Source of the DNA: Orbaceae bacterium ESL0721
Lineage (GTDB): Bacteria; Pseudomonadota; Gammaproteobacteria; Enterobacterales; Orbaceae
DNA: 64,000 nt
Direction of reading: 5' to 3'
Assembly (NCBI GenBank): GCA_029433365.1
Contig: JAQTHZ010000001.1
Location: 372,001 to 436,000, forward strand
Part shown: piece by piece, positions 1 through 8,903 of the stretch
Layout of the letters: each line of letters begins with the position of its first letter
Numbering within the stretch: position 1 is the stretch's first letter
The notes under the pieces: generated by a model
The model's input: only the letters and a program-made list of their open reading frames with translations
Database searches by the model: none
What the model was told of the DNA's origin: nothing
Made by a program: the position numbers and the translations under genes

Positions 1-131
1 ATATTACCAATAAAATCAATACTGCTCATTTGTGACATTGAAGATTTACCAGTAGCCTTTAAAAATAGGACAATACAGATAAAAACAACAAATAGTTTTA
101 GTGCAATTACAGCAAAGTCAAACCAATTCAT
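1..131 (-). CDS. DUF421 (YetF-like) membrane protein, N-terminal part
   Basis: The 5' end of a leftward gene; the rest lies outside the window. The 43 visible residues start MNWFDFAVIALKLF, form one hydrophobic helix (about residues 6-24), then read LKATGKSSMSQMSSIDFIGN. A helix followed by a G-K/R-x-x-x-S/G-Q-x-x-x-x-D-F pattern is typical of the start of DUF421/YetF inner-membrane proteins, whose function is poorly known. The ATG is preceded by GGAGAAGAG at a normal ribosome-binding distance. The family call rests on a short stretch. Confidence 0.6.
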   Translation of the reverse strand, partial: MNWFDFAVIALKLFVVFICIVLFLKATGKSSMSQMSSIDFIGN

Positions 132-458
132 TCTCTTCTCCAATATTAATTATTGTTAAATTATCTTTTTAAAAGATAATAGTAGATTAAAATTCGGTTA
201 CTCTCTACACTACTTATAGTTAATAGTAGTTACTATTATACCAATAATTTTATCTGTTAGTAATTGAATATTATAAAGATTAATATTTTTAGACCTTTTC
301 TACTAAAGCTATTTGTTTTCTCTTATCTGCACAATTAAATAATATAACCATAAGAGAAACCTAATATAATTATTATCAAATCTTTTCACTTTTTTTATCT
401 AGGATCGATTTTTAGCTGATATAATAGCAATTTAATCATTTCATTAGAGCATTTATTA
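132..458. promoter_or_regulatory. Divergent spacer with apt promoter
   Basis: AT-rich 327-bp spacer between the leftward DUF421 gene and rightward apt. A good -10 box TATAAT lies at 420-425, about 34 bp before the apt start; no strong -35 is visible at 17-18 bp. No gene or RNA element recognised. Confidence 0.4.
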
Positions 459-1010
459 ATGAACCAACTTGAAGAGAAACTTTTATTAATTAAAAACAGT
501 ATTCTCACTATTCCTAACTACCCAAAAGAGGGGATACTCTTTCGGGATATCACGAGCCTACTTGAAGATCCTGTCGCATTTAAAACAACTATCGACCTAT
601 TAATTGCACACTACCGTCACAAAAAGATTGATAAAGTTGTTGGTACAGAGGCGCGTGGATTTATCTTTGCTGCCCCAATTGCGCTAGCATTAAATGCTGG
701 ATTTATTCCAGTTCGCAAACCTAATAAGTTACCGCGTCACGTTTTTAAAGAGGAGTATCAACTCGAGTATGGTACAGATACACTCGAGATCCACACCGAT
801 GCCATAGAACCCGATGAACGGGTATTAATTATTGATGATCTATTAGCAACAGGTGGTACCGTTGCCGCTACCACTAAACTGATCCGCAAAGCGGGCGGCA
901 TTGTTGAAGATGCTGCATTTGTAATTAATTTACCTGAACTAGGCGGACAAACAAAATTGACTAATATGGGGGTTAACTGCTTTACCCTAGTTAATTTTGG
1001 TGATGAGTAA
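459..1010 (+). CDS. apt: Adenine phosphoribosyltransferase
   Basis: Salvages adenine by converting adenine plus PRPP to AMP and pyrophosphate in the cytosol. The 183-residue product has the usual length and the type I phosphoribosyltransferase PRPP-binding loop [13 protein letters not shown] near residues 127-139. The N-terminal [15 protein letters not shown] and [14 protein letters not shown] segments are typical of Apt. The start ATG is the first in frame, with only a weak Shine-Dalgarno sequence. The gene stands alone; its right neighbour trmN6 is convergent. Confidence 0.95.
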   Translation: MNQLEEKLLLIKNSILTIPNYPKEGILFRDITSLLEDPVAFKTTIDLLIAHYRHKKIDKVVGTEARGFIFAAPIALALNAGFIPVRKPNKLPRHVFKEEYQLEYGTDTLEIHTDAIEPDERVLIIDDLLATGGTVAATTKLIRKAGGIVEDAAFVINLPELGGQTKLTNMGVNCFTLVNFGDE

Positions 1011-1085
1011 CGATTTCTTATAACTTTTTTATAGATCCATATTTATAGGTCAATTCTTTATAGAGCAGTCTTGTTTTAGAGTAAT

Positions 1086-1125
1086 AAAAAAACTGTTAAA
1101 AGCGCAAATAGAACGCTTTTAACAG
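1086..1125 (-). terminator. Rho-independent terminator of trmN6
   Basis: Perfect 12-bp inverted repeat (1093-1104 and 1114-1125, arm CTGTTAAAAGCG) followed on the minus strand by seven T. The left part of the hairpin encodes the last codons and stop of trmN6, so the terminator is embedded in the gene end. Confidence 0.85.
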
Positions 1126-1905
1126 AGTCCGAAACGCCTCTGTATAGCTATTATCGCTATGGCGCATACAGAGCGTCTCATACCGGTAACTTTGACCAGT
1201 TTCAATCTCTTTATTCCCCTCATTAAGCGATAAACTCCTAATAAAAGTGAGCAGTACTAACGAAAAATCCTTTATCTCACTATAACGCACATCTACCCGT
1301 TGTTTTATCACCAATTGCGACTGTGCTGCTAACTCAATAAATTTTTCAGCCAAATTAAATGGCAATACTAGCGAGAATCGCCCCCGCTTTGACAACAATT
1401 TTTCAACTGCTATACAGAGTTCGGCATGAGTAAGCTGCTTTGTATAACGTGCCTTTTGTCGCTGCTCATTTCGGCAAGCTGTTGCTACATTAAAATAGGG
1501 GGGATTACAGACGATCAGATCATATTGATGATGATTACCATCACGCCATTTTTTAATATCATCATGAATAGCCTGAATATTGGTAAATGGGGAGCTTGCA
1601 ATATTCATCTCACATTCACGAATTGCATCTGCATCAATATCAAGCACATCTATCTGACTCTCATTAAACTGCTCTAACCGCTGCGCTAACATTAATCCAA
1701 TTACACCGCAACCTGTCCCAATATCTAAAATACGTTTAGGATGATTATCGATAGGTGCCCAGGCGCCTAATAGGACACTATCGGTGGTAATCTTCATTGG
1801 GCTACTACTGTGTGCGACAAAAAAACGTTTAAAGGTAAAACCACCGCTTTTTAGTGGCGGAGATGATTTTACCTCTTCTATGACTTGTTGAATCTGATGT
1901 GGCAT
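1096..1905 (-). CDS. trmN6: tRNA1(Val) (adenine(37)-N6)-methyltransferase
   Basis: SAM-dependent enzyme that methylates N6 of A37 in tRNA-Val (YfiC/TrmN6 family). It shows the family signature FTFKRFFVAH near the N-terminus, a Rossmann SAM motif LDIGTGCGVIGLMLA, and the catalytic NPPYF motif. The C-terminus YTEAFRTLLKAFYLRF matches the family end. At 269 residues it is about 25 longer than the E. coli protein, mostly at the N-terminus, so a start a few codons downstream cannot be excluded. It follows nfi on the same strand after 76 bp and may share its transcript. Confidence 0.92.
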   Translation of the reverse strand: MPHQIQQVIEEVKSSPPLKSGGFTFKRFFVAHSSSPMKITTDSVLLGAWAPIDNHPKRILDIGTGCGVIGLMLAQRLEQFNESQIDVLDIDADAIRECEMNIASSPFTNIQAIHDDIKKWRDGNHHQYDLIVCNPPYFNVATACRNEQRQKARYTKQLTHAELCIAVEKLLSKRGRFSLVLPFNLAEKFIELAAQSQLVIKQRVDVRYSEIKDFSLVLLTFIRSLSLNEGNKEIETGQSYRYETLCMRHSDNSYTEAFRTLLKAFYLRF

Positions 1906-1981
1906 AATTTCTACTGTATATTAAATAATTATAATAAATACGACGCTACCGTCTATTTTTGTGCTGTTAAGCGTTGAGATT

Positions 1982-2734
1982 TCACGATCTATGATGTTGT
2001 AAATAGTTTTTAAATAACGGTTTATTAGAAGCAACCGCATCGGCCCATCTGGTTGGTTCCGGAAGTCGATAACCACGTAAACAGCTCGCAACTATCTGTA
2101 ACGCTGTCTGCTGACTCACCTTATGTCCAGCAGAAATAAATAGCGGATTACAGCGATCTTTACTCTGTAAAACCCAACCAAGCTGATCTTGCCAATCTGC
2201 CTCTTGATGACTAAAATCGGGGCGACCTAACGCAATATTACCTAACATTGGTTGTTCAAATCGATCATGATCAAAAAGTGGCGTTATACTTCCAGCTACT
2301 TTGGGAAGAGGTTGATAATACCCACAAAGCCGTTTTTTTGCCACCCCTATTGTTGGCATATCAAGTAACAGCCCCAAATGGCTTGCGATACCTAACCGCC
2401 TTGGGTGGGCAACACCTTGACCATCACAAAGTAGCAGATCTGGTCTCTCTTTTAGCTGTCCCCATGCGGCAACTAAAGCGGGTGATTCACGAAATGATAG
2501 ATAACCAGGGATATAAGGAAGAGTTGTTTTAATCCGCGCAACCGTATAATCAACCAACTGTAACGCGGGATAGGTTAACACCACAATTGCTGCGCGGGTG
2601 ACAGCACCCTCCTCTTCAAATCCAACATCGGTACCCCCTACTAAAGTGATGTTGTGAGGAAGCTCATCATGTAGAATAACCTGTTTTGCAAGTGTTAACT
2701 GCTGCTGTTTAAGTTCCGCTAAATGGATAGACAT
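1982..2734 (-). CDS. nfi: Endonuclease V (deoxyinosine 3' endonuclease)
   Basis: Repair nuclease that cuts the second phosphodiester 3' of deoxyinosine in DNA. Diagnostic segments are present: the [19 protein letters not shown] core with catalytic Asp, [11 protein letters not shown] (the PYIP wedge that recognises the lesion), [18 protein letters not shown], and the C-terminal [16 protein letters not shown]. Length 250 residues against about 223 in E. coli; the excess is an insertion near residues 155-185 (around [19 protein letters not shown]). Read from an ATG, upstream of trmN6. Confidence 0.95.
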   Translation of the reverse strand: MSIHLAELKQQQLTLAKQVILHDELPHNITLVGGTDVGFEEEGAVTRAAIVVLTYPALQLVDYTVARIKTTLPYIPGYLSFRESPALVAAWGQLKERPDLLLCDGQGVAHPRRLGIASHLGLLLDMPTIGVAKKRLCGYYQPLPKVAGSITPLFDHDRFEQPMLGNIALGRPDFSHQEADWQDQLGWVLQSKDRCNPLFISAGHKVSQQTALQIVASCLRGYRLPEPTRWADAVASNKPLFKNYLQHHRS

Positions 2735-2788
2735 TTTTGCACCGTTCTATATGATAGATAACCATAAATTTATTGTAACAGAATATAG

Positions 2789-3379
2789 ATGCCATATACA
2801 TTAACCACGCCAACACAAATAACTGAAGAGATTAAAAAAAGCCGATTCATTACCCATGCTGCCCCCATAACTGATGCCAAGCAAGCAGTGGCATTTATTG
2901 AGCAAATTAGTGATCCCACAGCAACCCACAACTGCTGGGCTTGGAAGATTGGGCAACAGTACCGTTTTAATGATGATGGTGAACCAACAAGTACCGCTGG
3001 GCGCCCTATCCTCTCTGCCATTGAAGGGCAAGATTGCGATCAGGTAGTCGTTGTGGTAACACGCTATTTTGGTGGGATTAAATTGGGGACTGGCGGCTTA
3101 ATTCGTGCCTATGGCGGTTCTGCGAGCCACTGTTTACAGCAAGCAGAGCTGATTGAACTTATTCCACGTATCAAACTCAATTTCCACTGCTATTACAGTG
3201 AATGGCCAATTATTGAAAATCGCCTAAAAGAGTTCGATGCAATCATTGAAGATCAGAACTTCGATGCAGAAGGCGTAAATATTACAATCGCTATTAATAA
3301 AAATAGTACACCCATCTTACAAAAATTAGTTGCTGATATTACCCGTGGGCGAGTAGTGATTGAAATTGAAAAAGTGTAA
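2789..3379 (+). CDS. yigZ: IMPACT-family protein YigZ
   Basis: Member of the YigZ/IMPACT family (UPF0029 N-domain plus DUF1949 C-domain), proposed to act on translation or nucleic acids; the bacterial role is unsettled. The N-domain carries EEIKKSRFITHAAP, then FNDDGEPTSTAGRPIL and VVVTRYFGGIKLGTGGLIRAYG, all strongly conserved. 196 residues, a few shorter at the N-terminus than E. coli YigZ. Divergent from nfi with 54 bp between, convergent with malI. Confidence 0.92.
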   Translation: MPYTLTTPTQITEEIKKSRFITHAAPITDAKQAVAFIEQISDPTATHNCWAWKIGQQYRFNDDGEPTSTAGRPILSAIEGQDCDQVVVVVTRYFGGIKLGTGGLIRAYGGSASHCLQQAELIELIPRIKLNFHCYYSEWPIIENRLKEFDAIIEDQNFDAEGVNITIAINKNSTPILQKLVADITRGRVVIEIEKV

Positions 3380-3399
3380 TCAGTTTATAATATAACCAT

Positions 3400-4428
3400 T
3401 TACCCTTGCGGCTGCCAAGTTGGAGGTAACACAATCTGTTGAACAGGGAGCTCGACACCATTTAACCGCTGTAACAACCGCATTGCGGCATGCTCGCCAA
3501 CCATTTTTGCCGGTGTCGATATACACTCTAAAGCCAAAGATCGCAAAGATTCTGCTGGCGTAACAGTTAAACTAATAAGTGAGATTTTCTGCTCATAATA
3601 GGTATCAAACTTACCTGTTGCAATCGATTTACCCAAACGTAATAAGGTAAAATAGGTACTTAACGTTGGCGTCATCTCATCACAGATAATGGCACTAACA
3701 GTTGGCCAACGTTGTAATAACTGCTCTGTCGCTCTGGCAATTAATGAAAACTGTTCACCTTCAACCACCTTTTCGGCATTAAAAGGGAGTTGATGTTTAA
3801 TTAAACTTGCCAACATACCCGCCAACCGCTCTGCACGTATCATCGAATTGGCATCACCACCAACATAAGCAATATTCCGGTGTCCCTGTTTAATCAGATA
3901 GTCAGTAGCTAACTGAGCCATTAAGGTATTATTTGGGCGGATCAGATCGACTCCATCAATCTCACCAGCTGGCGCCAGATAGACTTTTGGCAAATTTCCA
4001 CTTTCAGCCATAATTGTTGACAAAACAGCCTCATCTGGATAGCTAGCAATAATTAGACCATCGATACCTTGATGGTAGAGCTTCTGGAAAGAGTCGCGTA
4101 AATGGTTAGGATCATTTTTACACTGCGTGAGGAATAGAATGCGAGAGTGTTGATTTAAAATGGCATTAATACCCGAAATCGCTTCGGCATAAAAAGGGTT
4201 AATCTCATGTTGCAAAATCATCCCAATTACACCCGACTGCCCTCCCCGCAGCATTGATGCTTGGCGATTGGGGGTATAACCTAGCTTCTCAATTGCCATT
4301 TGCACACGATCAATCGTTGCCGTTGAGATGCGCCCTTTACCACTTAACACTAACGAAACAGTTGAAACAGAGACATTTGCTTCATTAGCTACTTCATAAA
4401 TAGTCGTTTTTTTATTAGGCGGCATCAT
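3400..4428 (-). CDS. malI: LacI-family repressor MalI
   Basis: Transcription repressor of the divergent malX-malY genes. Residues about 7-55 form the LacI helix-turn-helix (TIYEVANEANVSVSTVSLVLSGKGRIS, then the hinge GYTPNRQASMLRGG). Residues 60-342 are the periplasmic-binding-like effector domain. Length 342 is normal. The start has two ATG codons in tandem; the first is used here. The position opposite malX, with a perfect operator palindrome in the spacer, matches the E. coli malI-malX arrangement and supports the name. Confidence 0.9.
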   Translation of the reverse strand: MMPPNKKTTIYEVANEANVSVSTVSLVLSGKGRISTATIDRVQMAIEKLGYTPNRQASMLRGGQSGVIGMILQHEINPFYAEAISGINAILNQHSRILFLTQCKNDPNHLRDSFQKLYHQGIDGLIIASYPDEAVLSTIMAESGNLPKVYLAPAGEIDGVDLIRPNNTLMAQLATDYLIKQGHRNIAYVGGDANSMIRAERLAGMLASLIKHQLPFNAEKVVEGEQFSLIARATEQLLQRWPTVSAIICDEMTPTLSTYFTLLRLGKSIATGKFDTYYEQKISLISLTVTPAESLRSLALECISTPAKMVGEHAAMRLLQRLNGVELPVQQIVLPPTWQPQG

Positions 4429-4542
4429 GCTATATCTGTAACAATATTAGTAACAATTTTTAATAATCTTACAGTCTAACTAATTCTACTTTGGCATGTG
4501 ATATTTTTTTTCAGTTTTGTGATCTAAATCTAATTTTTTAAT

Positions 4543-4558
4543 GATAAAACGTTTTATC
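4543..4558. promoter_or_regulatory. MalI operator
   Basis: Perfect 16-bp palindrome GATAAAACGTTTTATC in the malI-malX spacer. As I recall, the E. coli MalI operator is this same sequence. It overlaps the likely -35 region of malX. A TGTGATCTAAATC half-match to a CRP site lies just upstream, near 4517-4530. Confidence 0.85.
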
Positions 4559-4579
4559 TTCTGTTTATCACGCTATAAT
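4551..4579 (+). promoter_or_regulatory. Probable malX promoter
   Basis: A consensus -10 TATAAT at 4574-4579 sits 17 bp after GTTTTA at 4551-4556, which is the right half of the MalI operator. Repressor binding would block the -35 region directly. Confidence 0.55.
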
Positions 4580-4632
4580 CTACCGTTTTTTTACAACCTA
4601 TATTTGATTCTTAAAATTTGTCAGGAGACAGT

Positions 4633-6216
4633 ATGTCGACAAGTACCAAACAAAAAGTCACTTTTTGGGAGTTTTTCCAGAACTTAGGTAAAACTTTCAT
4701 GCTACCAGTAGCACTACTCTCTTTTAGTGGGATTATGATGGGAATTGGTAGCTCCCTCAGTAGTGAACACGTAATTCAACTCATTCCGTTTCTAAACCAC
4801 ACTGTTTTCCAACTGATATTTACTTGGATGAGCAAAATTGGCTCATTTGGTTTCACCTATCTACCCGTTATGTTTGCGATCGCCATTCCGCTTGGTTTAG
4901 CGCGCGAAAATAAAGGTGTTGCTGCATTTGCAGGTTTTGTTGGCTTTGTGATTATGAACCTTGCAACTAACTTTGTTTTACAACAAAAAGGGTTAGTTAC
5001 CAATGCTGGAATTGTCGATCCAAGTAATAAAGAGATCTCATCAATTCTAGGTATTCTCTCAATCGATACCGGTATTATAGGCTCTATGATCTCAGGGATT
5101 ATCGTCTATCTACTCCATGAACGTTTCCACACCATACGTCTTCCTGATGCATTAGCCTTCTTTGGCGGAAACCGCTTTGTTCCAATTATCACTGCAATTG
5201 TTTTAGGGTTAGTCGGCCTCATTATTCCAACAATTTGGCCCTACTTTGCCTCAATCATCGGACTATTAGGCAAATTAATTCACAGCACGGGTGTATTTGG
5301 ACCAATGATCTTCGGTTCTGGAGAACGTCTACTCCTCCCTATTGGACTACACCACATTTTACTTGCAATTGTAAGGTTCTCTGATGTTGGCGGAACGTTA
5401 GATGTCTGTGGTCATACCTATAGTGGTGCCCTAACTATTTTCCAAGCTGAACTATCTTGTTCAACAGTCTCTCACTTCTCAGAGAGTGCAACCCGTTTCT
5501 TAGCACAAGGCAAAATGCCATCATTTTTAGGGGGATTACCGGGAGCTGCCTTAGCGATGTACGTATGCGCTAAACCACAACTGCGTCATAAAGTGAAAGG
5601 GCTTTTAATCTCGGGTGTTGTTGCCTGTATGATTGGTGGTACAACTGAACCACTTGAATTCCTATTCCTATTTGTCTCGCCTCTGCTCTATGTGATTCAC
5701 GCAATTTTAACTGGTTTAGGTTATACCGTTATGGAGGTGTTAGGAGTCACAATTGGTAATACTGATGGTACCTTAATCGACCTTGTCGTATTTGGTGTTC
5801 TGCATGGCACAGCGACTAAATGGTATCTTGTCCCTGTCGTTGCAGCAGTTTGGTTTGTTATCTACTTCCTCATCTTCCGTTACATTATTATTCGTTTTAA
5901 TATTAAAACGCCAGGGCGTGATAGTGATAACGCAGCTACTGCAAGTACAACAGCAGCCACTAACGGCAAATCAGGTTATGACTGTGCAGCAATTTTAGCG
6001 GCATTAGGTGGTGCAGAAAATATCGAATCACTAGATAACTGTATTACCCGTTTACGTCTCTCAATTAAAGATATGAGTTTAATTGATGATAATGCCTTAA
6101 AAGCTAACCGTGCCATCGGTATTGTGCGTCTAAATGAACACGGATTGCAGGTTGTAATTGGTCCACAAGTGCAATCAGTAAAAGATGAGTTAGCAGCCTT
6201 AATGGCAAAAAAATAG
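4633..6216 (+). CDS. malX: PTS maltose/glucose transporter subunit IICB
   Basis: Membrane permease and phosphotransfer subunit of a glucose/maltose-type phosphotransferase system. The first ~410 residues are the hydrophobic EIIC channel domain (about ten membrane segments, with GSGERLLLPIGLHH and GGTTEPLEFLFLF motifs). The last ~80 residues are EIIB, with the phosphorylated Cys in the LDNCITRLRLS motif. The chosen ATG at 4633 is preceded by AGGAGA; an in-frame TTG at 4618 would overlap that Shine-Dalgarno and is rejected. Product 527 residues. Repressed by MalI by inference from the operator. Confidence 0.93.
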   Translation: MSTSTKQKVTFWEFFQNLGKTFMLPVALLSFSGIMMGIGSSLSSEHVIQLIPFLNHTVFQLIFTWMSKIGSFGFTYLPVMFAIAIPLGLARENKGVAAFAGFVGFVIMNLATNFVLQQKGLVTNAGIVDPSNKEISSILGILSIDTGIIGSMISGIIVYLLHERFHTIRLPDALAFFGGNRFVPIITAIVLGLVGLIIPTIWPYFASIIGLLGKLIHSTGVFGPMIFGSGERLLLPIGLHHILLAIVRFSDVGGTLDVCGHTYSGALTIFQAELSCSTVSHFSESATRFLAQGKMPSFLGGLPGAALAMYVCAKPQLRHKVKGLLISGVVACMIGGTTEPLEFLFLFVSPLLYVIHAILTGLGYTVMEVLGVTIGNTDGTLIDLVVFGVLHGTATKWYLVPVVAAVWFVIYFLIFRYIIIRFNIKTPGRDSDNAATASTTAATNGKSGYDCAAILAALGGAENIESLDNCITRLRLSIKDMSLIDDNALKANRAIGIVRLNEHGLQVVIGPQVQSVKDELAALMAKK

Positions 6217-6250
6217 TATTCTAACAACAGATTATTTATAGATTTCAAAT

Positions 6251-6280
6251 AAAAGCAGCTATTCAAAATAGCTGTTTTTT
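6251..6280 (+). terminator. Terminator after malX
   Basis: Eight-bp perfect stem CAGCTATT / AATAGCTG (6256-6263 and 6267-6274) with a three-base loop, followed by six T. Confidence 0.8.
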
Positions 6281-6358
6281 AAATTGTTGTTTATAAAACT
6301 ATTTATTATAGAAGCATCGATTATTAATATTTATTAAAGTATTTTAAAAACTGTTTTT

Positions 6359-6420
6359 AAATAACCGTTTATTAAATAGTCATTTATCAAATAAATTTTT
6401 AATTAAATAACTGTTTTAAT
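6359..6420. repeat. Degenerate 15-16-bp tandem repeat
   Basis: Four consecutive imperfect units beginning AAATA (6359, 6374, 6389, 6405), for example AAATAACCGTTTATT then AAATAGTCATTTATC. Noncoding. Confidence 0.45.
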
Positions 6421-6465
6421 ACAATTAATTTAAAAAAGTAAATATTATCAAAAATAAGTTTTAAA

Positions 6466-6498
6466 AAATATCTTCTAGCAAAACTAGGAGATATTTTT
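6466..6498 (+). terminator. Hairpin in malY leader
   Basis: Thirteen-bp stem (6466-6478 with 6484-6496, one T-G wobble), five-base loop, followed by a short T-rich run. It reads as a terminator or attenuator 45 bp before malY; no upstream gene needs it because malX has its own terminator. Confidence 0.5.
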
Positions 6499-6541
6499 AT
6501 TTAATCAGATGTGCAGCGCACATCAATAGCTGGAGATAACA

Positions 6542-7720
6542 ATGTTTAATTTCGATAAGGTAGTTGACCGCCATGGCACATGGTGTACCCAATGGGATTA
6601 TGTTGCTGACCGTTTTGGTCATGCTGATCTCTTACCTTTTACTATCTCTGATATGGACTTCCCAACTGCTCCTTGCATTATAAAAGCAATGGAAAAACGG
6701 CTTCAGCACGGTGTATTTGGTTATAGCCGCTGGCAGCATGAAGATTTTTTAGGGGCAATCCACCACTGGTACCAAACTCAATTTAACGATGCAATTGATA
6801 CTAAAATGGCCATCTATGGACCATCGGTCATCTATATGGTTGGTCAGATGATCCAGATCTGGTCTAATATCAATGATGGCGTTGTCACCTTAACCCCTTG
6901 TTATGACGCTTTTTTTAAAGTTGTTGAAGGTAATGGGCGCCGATTAGTCTCTTGTCCACTAATCAAACAAGGCAGTGAGTGGCACTGTGATATGGCAAGC
7001 TTAGAAGCAGAGCTAGCTAAGCCAGAAAATACCATCTTTCTACTCTGTAGCCCTCATAATCCCACCGGTCGTGTCTGGAAACGTGAGGAGCTAGAGAAGA
7101 TTGCCGAGATCTGTAAACGCCATAATGTCAAAGTAATTAGCGATGAGATCCACATGGATATGGTCTGGGGTAAAAATCACCACACGCCATGGAATCAAGT
7201 TGCCAAAACTGACTGGGCGCTACTTACCTCTGCCTCTAAAAGTTTCAATATTCCTGCCTTAACAGGGGCTTACGGTTTTATTAGTGATCCAGCAAGTCAG
7301 GAACGGTATCTACATAATCTAAAAAGTCGTGATGGATTATCATCACCAGCAATCTTATCGGTTATTGCCCACATTGCCGCCTACCGTGAAGGTCTACCTT
7401 GGTTAAACGAGTTAAAATCTTATCTTGAAGGCAATTTAAATTATGTCGCCGAGCGCTTAAATGACGCATTCCCACAACTAAACTGGCAACCACCAGAAGC
7501 GACCTACTTAGCTTGGATTGATCTAAGAGCGCTGAATATAGATGATGCAGCGCTACAAAAAATCCTTATCGAGCAGGAAAAAGTGGCGATTATGCCAGGT
7601 ACCACTTATGGCGCTGAAGGCAAGGGATTCCTCCGTTTTAATGTAGGCTGTCCACGTAGTAAAGTGGAAGCTGGGGTAAACGGTATTATTAACGCCTTAA
7701 AAACGTTAGCCACTAAATAG
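6542..7720 (+). CDS. malY: PLP-dependent cystathionine beta-lyase / MalY-type aminotransferase
   Basis: Fold-type I PLP enzyme with C-S beta-lyase activity; in E. coli MalY also inhibits the activator MalT. The start MFNFDKVVDRHGTWCTQWDY, DMDFPTAPCI, SPHNPTGRVW, SDEIHMDM and the Schiff-base lysine in TSASKSFNIPAL are all MalY hallmarks. Length 392 (E. coli 390). ATG follows GGAGATAAC. No malT is in the window, so the regulatory function cannot be judged here. Confidence 0.93.
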   Translation: MFNFDKVVDRHGTWCTQWDYVADRFGHADLLPFTISDMDFPTAPCIIKAMEKRLQHGVFGYSRWQHEDFLGAIHHWYQTQFNDAIDTKMAIYGPSVIYMVGQMIQIWSNINDGVVTLTPCYDAFFKVVEGNGRRLVSCPLIKQGSEWHCDMASLEAELAKPENTIFLLCSPHNPTGRVWKREELEKIAEICKRHNVKVISDEIHMDMVWGKNHHTPWNQVAKTDWALLTSASKSFNIPALTGAYGFISDPASQERYLHNLKSRDGLSSPAILSVIAHIAAYREGLPWLNELKSYLEGNLNYVAERLNDAFPQLNWQPPEATYLAWIDLRALNIDDAALQKILIEQEKVAIMPGTTYGAEGKGFLRFNVGCPRSKVEAGVNGIINALKTLATK

Positions 7721-7762
7721 TTATATTAAAAGTGTTTTAAACAAGAAGTTAATTAATAGAAG

Positions 7763-7800
7763 AGGAGCTAATCGTGGTAACAGTAAGTAGCTCCTTTTTT
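7763..7800 (+). terminator. Terminator after malY
   Basis: Eight-bp stem AGGAGCTA (7763-7770) with TAGCTCCT (7788-7795), 17-base loop, then a T run to 7800. The rest of the 327-bp gap to the next gene is AT-rich with no recognised element. Confidence 0.75.
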
Positions 7801-8047
7801 ATGTTTAAATTTTTATGGTTAAATTTTAAAATATTGATTCCTAAAAAAGATTATAAAAGTAATTTTTTAACCCATCTTTTTAAAAAAGAGCTATATAGAA
7901 AAATCATTTAATAGCGATCTGTTAATAATATTTTTTAAAAACAGCCAGTTATTAATTCTTGCAAGATATAAATTCTGCGAAGCAGAACAATTGTCATCTT
8001 ACAACAAAGCCACTATAATGCTGCAAAATTTACAGCTGGATGAATTT

Positions 8048-8557
8048 ATGATCACCTACACCAATGCCAATTTAGATGATCTCCCCTTTATTGTCGAAGT
8101 CTATAACTCAATCATTCCAAGCCGCTCAGTAACTGCTGATACTGAGCCTGTCACAATAGAGAGTCGCCTTGACTGGTTTCAACAACACAATCCAGAAACT
8201 CGCCCACTCTGGCTAATAAAATATGATAATCAGCCAGCTGGCTGGATCAGCCTATCCACCTTTTATGGACGCCCTGCTTTTTATAAAACGGTTGAAATTA
8301 GCCTCTACCTCCATGCCAATTTTCGTGGCAAAAAAATTGGTCAATTTATGTTAAATAAGATCGAAAAGTTTGCTAAATCTATCGGTATAGAGACCATCTT
8401 AAGTTTCATCTTTGCCCACAACCAACCCAGCATACAGCTCTTCACCAAAATGGGGTATCAACAGTATGGATTACTCCCCAAAATAGCTGAAATAGACGAA
8501 AATAAGTATGATCTTGCGATCTTAGGAAAATCTTTAATAAAATCTTCCATAAATTAG
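8048..8557 (+). CDS. GNAT N-acetyltransferase, phosphinothricin-acetyltransferase-like
   Basis: Transfers an acetyl group from acetyl-CoA to an amine; the substrate is unknown. The SRLDWFQQH segment near the N-terminus and the acetyl-CoA loop region HANFRGKKIGQFMLNKIEKFAKSIG resemble Pat/YncA-type GNAT enzymes, and the SIQLFTKMGYQQYGLLPKIAE end is typical. The start MITYTNANLDDLPFI is preferred because homologous enzymes begin at this point; in-frame upstream starts at 7991 (TTG) and 8018 (ATG) would add residues not seen in the family. No strong ribosome-binding site for any of them. Confidence 0.8.
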   Translation: MITYTNANLDDLPFIVEVYNSIIPSRSVTADTEPVTIESRLDWFQQHNPETRPLWLIKYDNQPAGWISLSTFYGRPAFYKTVEISLYLHANFRGKKIGQFMLNKIEKFAKSIGIETILSFIFAHNQPSIQLFTKMGYQQYGLLPKIAEIDENKYDLAILGKSLIKSSIN

Positions 8558-8903
8558 GATTAGGGCAGTCGTGGATGGTATCAGCAGCGCTTTCACTGCC
8601 AGCAGTACCGACGGCGCCAACAATAGCTGTTTTGAACTGTTTGGGATTATTCGTTCGCTAAGCAATCAAAGTTGCCTTTACGATAATGCTGTGTCAGGAG
8701 CGACATTTATGACAATTAAAACTGAGTTTGTAAAAAATACGACTATTAAAATTATCCAAGTGTTACAGAAACGTTTTTCTGCTTGTGCATATTGCATACA
8801 ATTATAGACGATTGCACTTGTCATTAGGATATTTAACACCAGCTTCCTTCAGTAAACAGATACCCTTTAATTTTGTTATATGAAAATGGGTAGACATTCC
8901 ATT
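8558..8903. other. Unassigned spacer, possible gene remnant
   Basis: Between the GNAT gene and the 14-bp array. Part of it (about 8570-8720) is visibly richer in G+C than the flanks. A 78-codon frame at 8571-8807 (+, GTG start) and a hydrophobic frame of about 40 codons on the minus strand both look unlike any family I know. Most likely decayed coding DNA; no function assigned. Confidence 0.3.

Larger units (their letters stand above)
6217..6541. other. malX-malY spacer with two hairpins and AT repeats
   Basis: The 325-bp gap is unusually long for a malXY operon. It holds a terminator after malX (6251-6280), degenerate 15-16-bp repeats starting AAATA (6359-6420), and a second hairpin before malY (6466-6498). 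No gene is visible. malY may be expressed by read-through or from its own promoter. Confidence 0.5.

Noticed and set aside
4618-4632. TTG start for malX
   Set aside because: It would place the Shine-Dalgarno AGGAGA inside the coding region; the ATG at 4633 is better.
8571-8807. 78-codon frame on the plus strand
   Set aside because: No recognised family, GTG start without a good ribosome-binding site, and composition unlike neighbouring genes; described only as a possible remnant.
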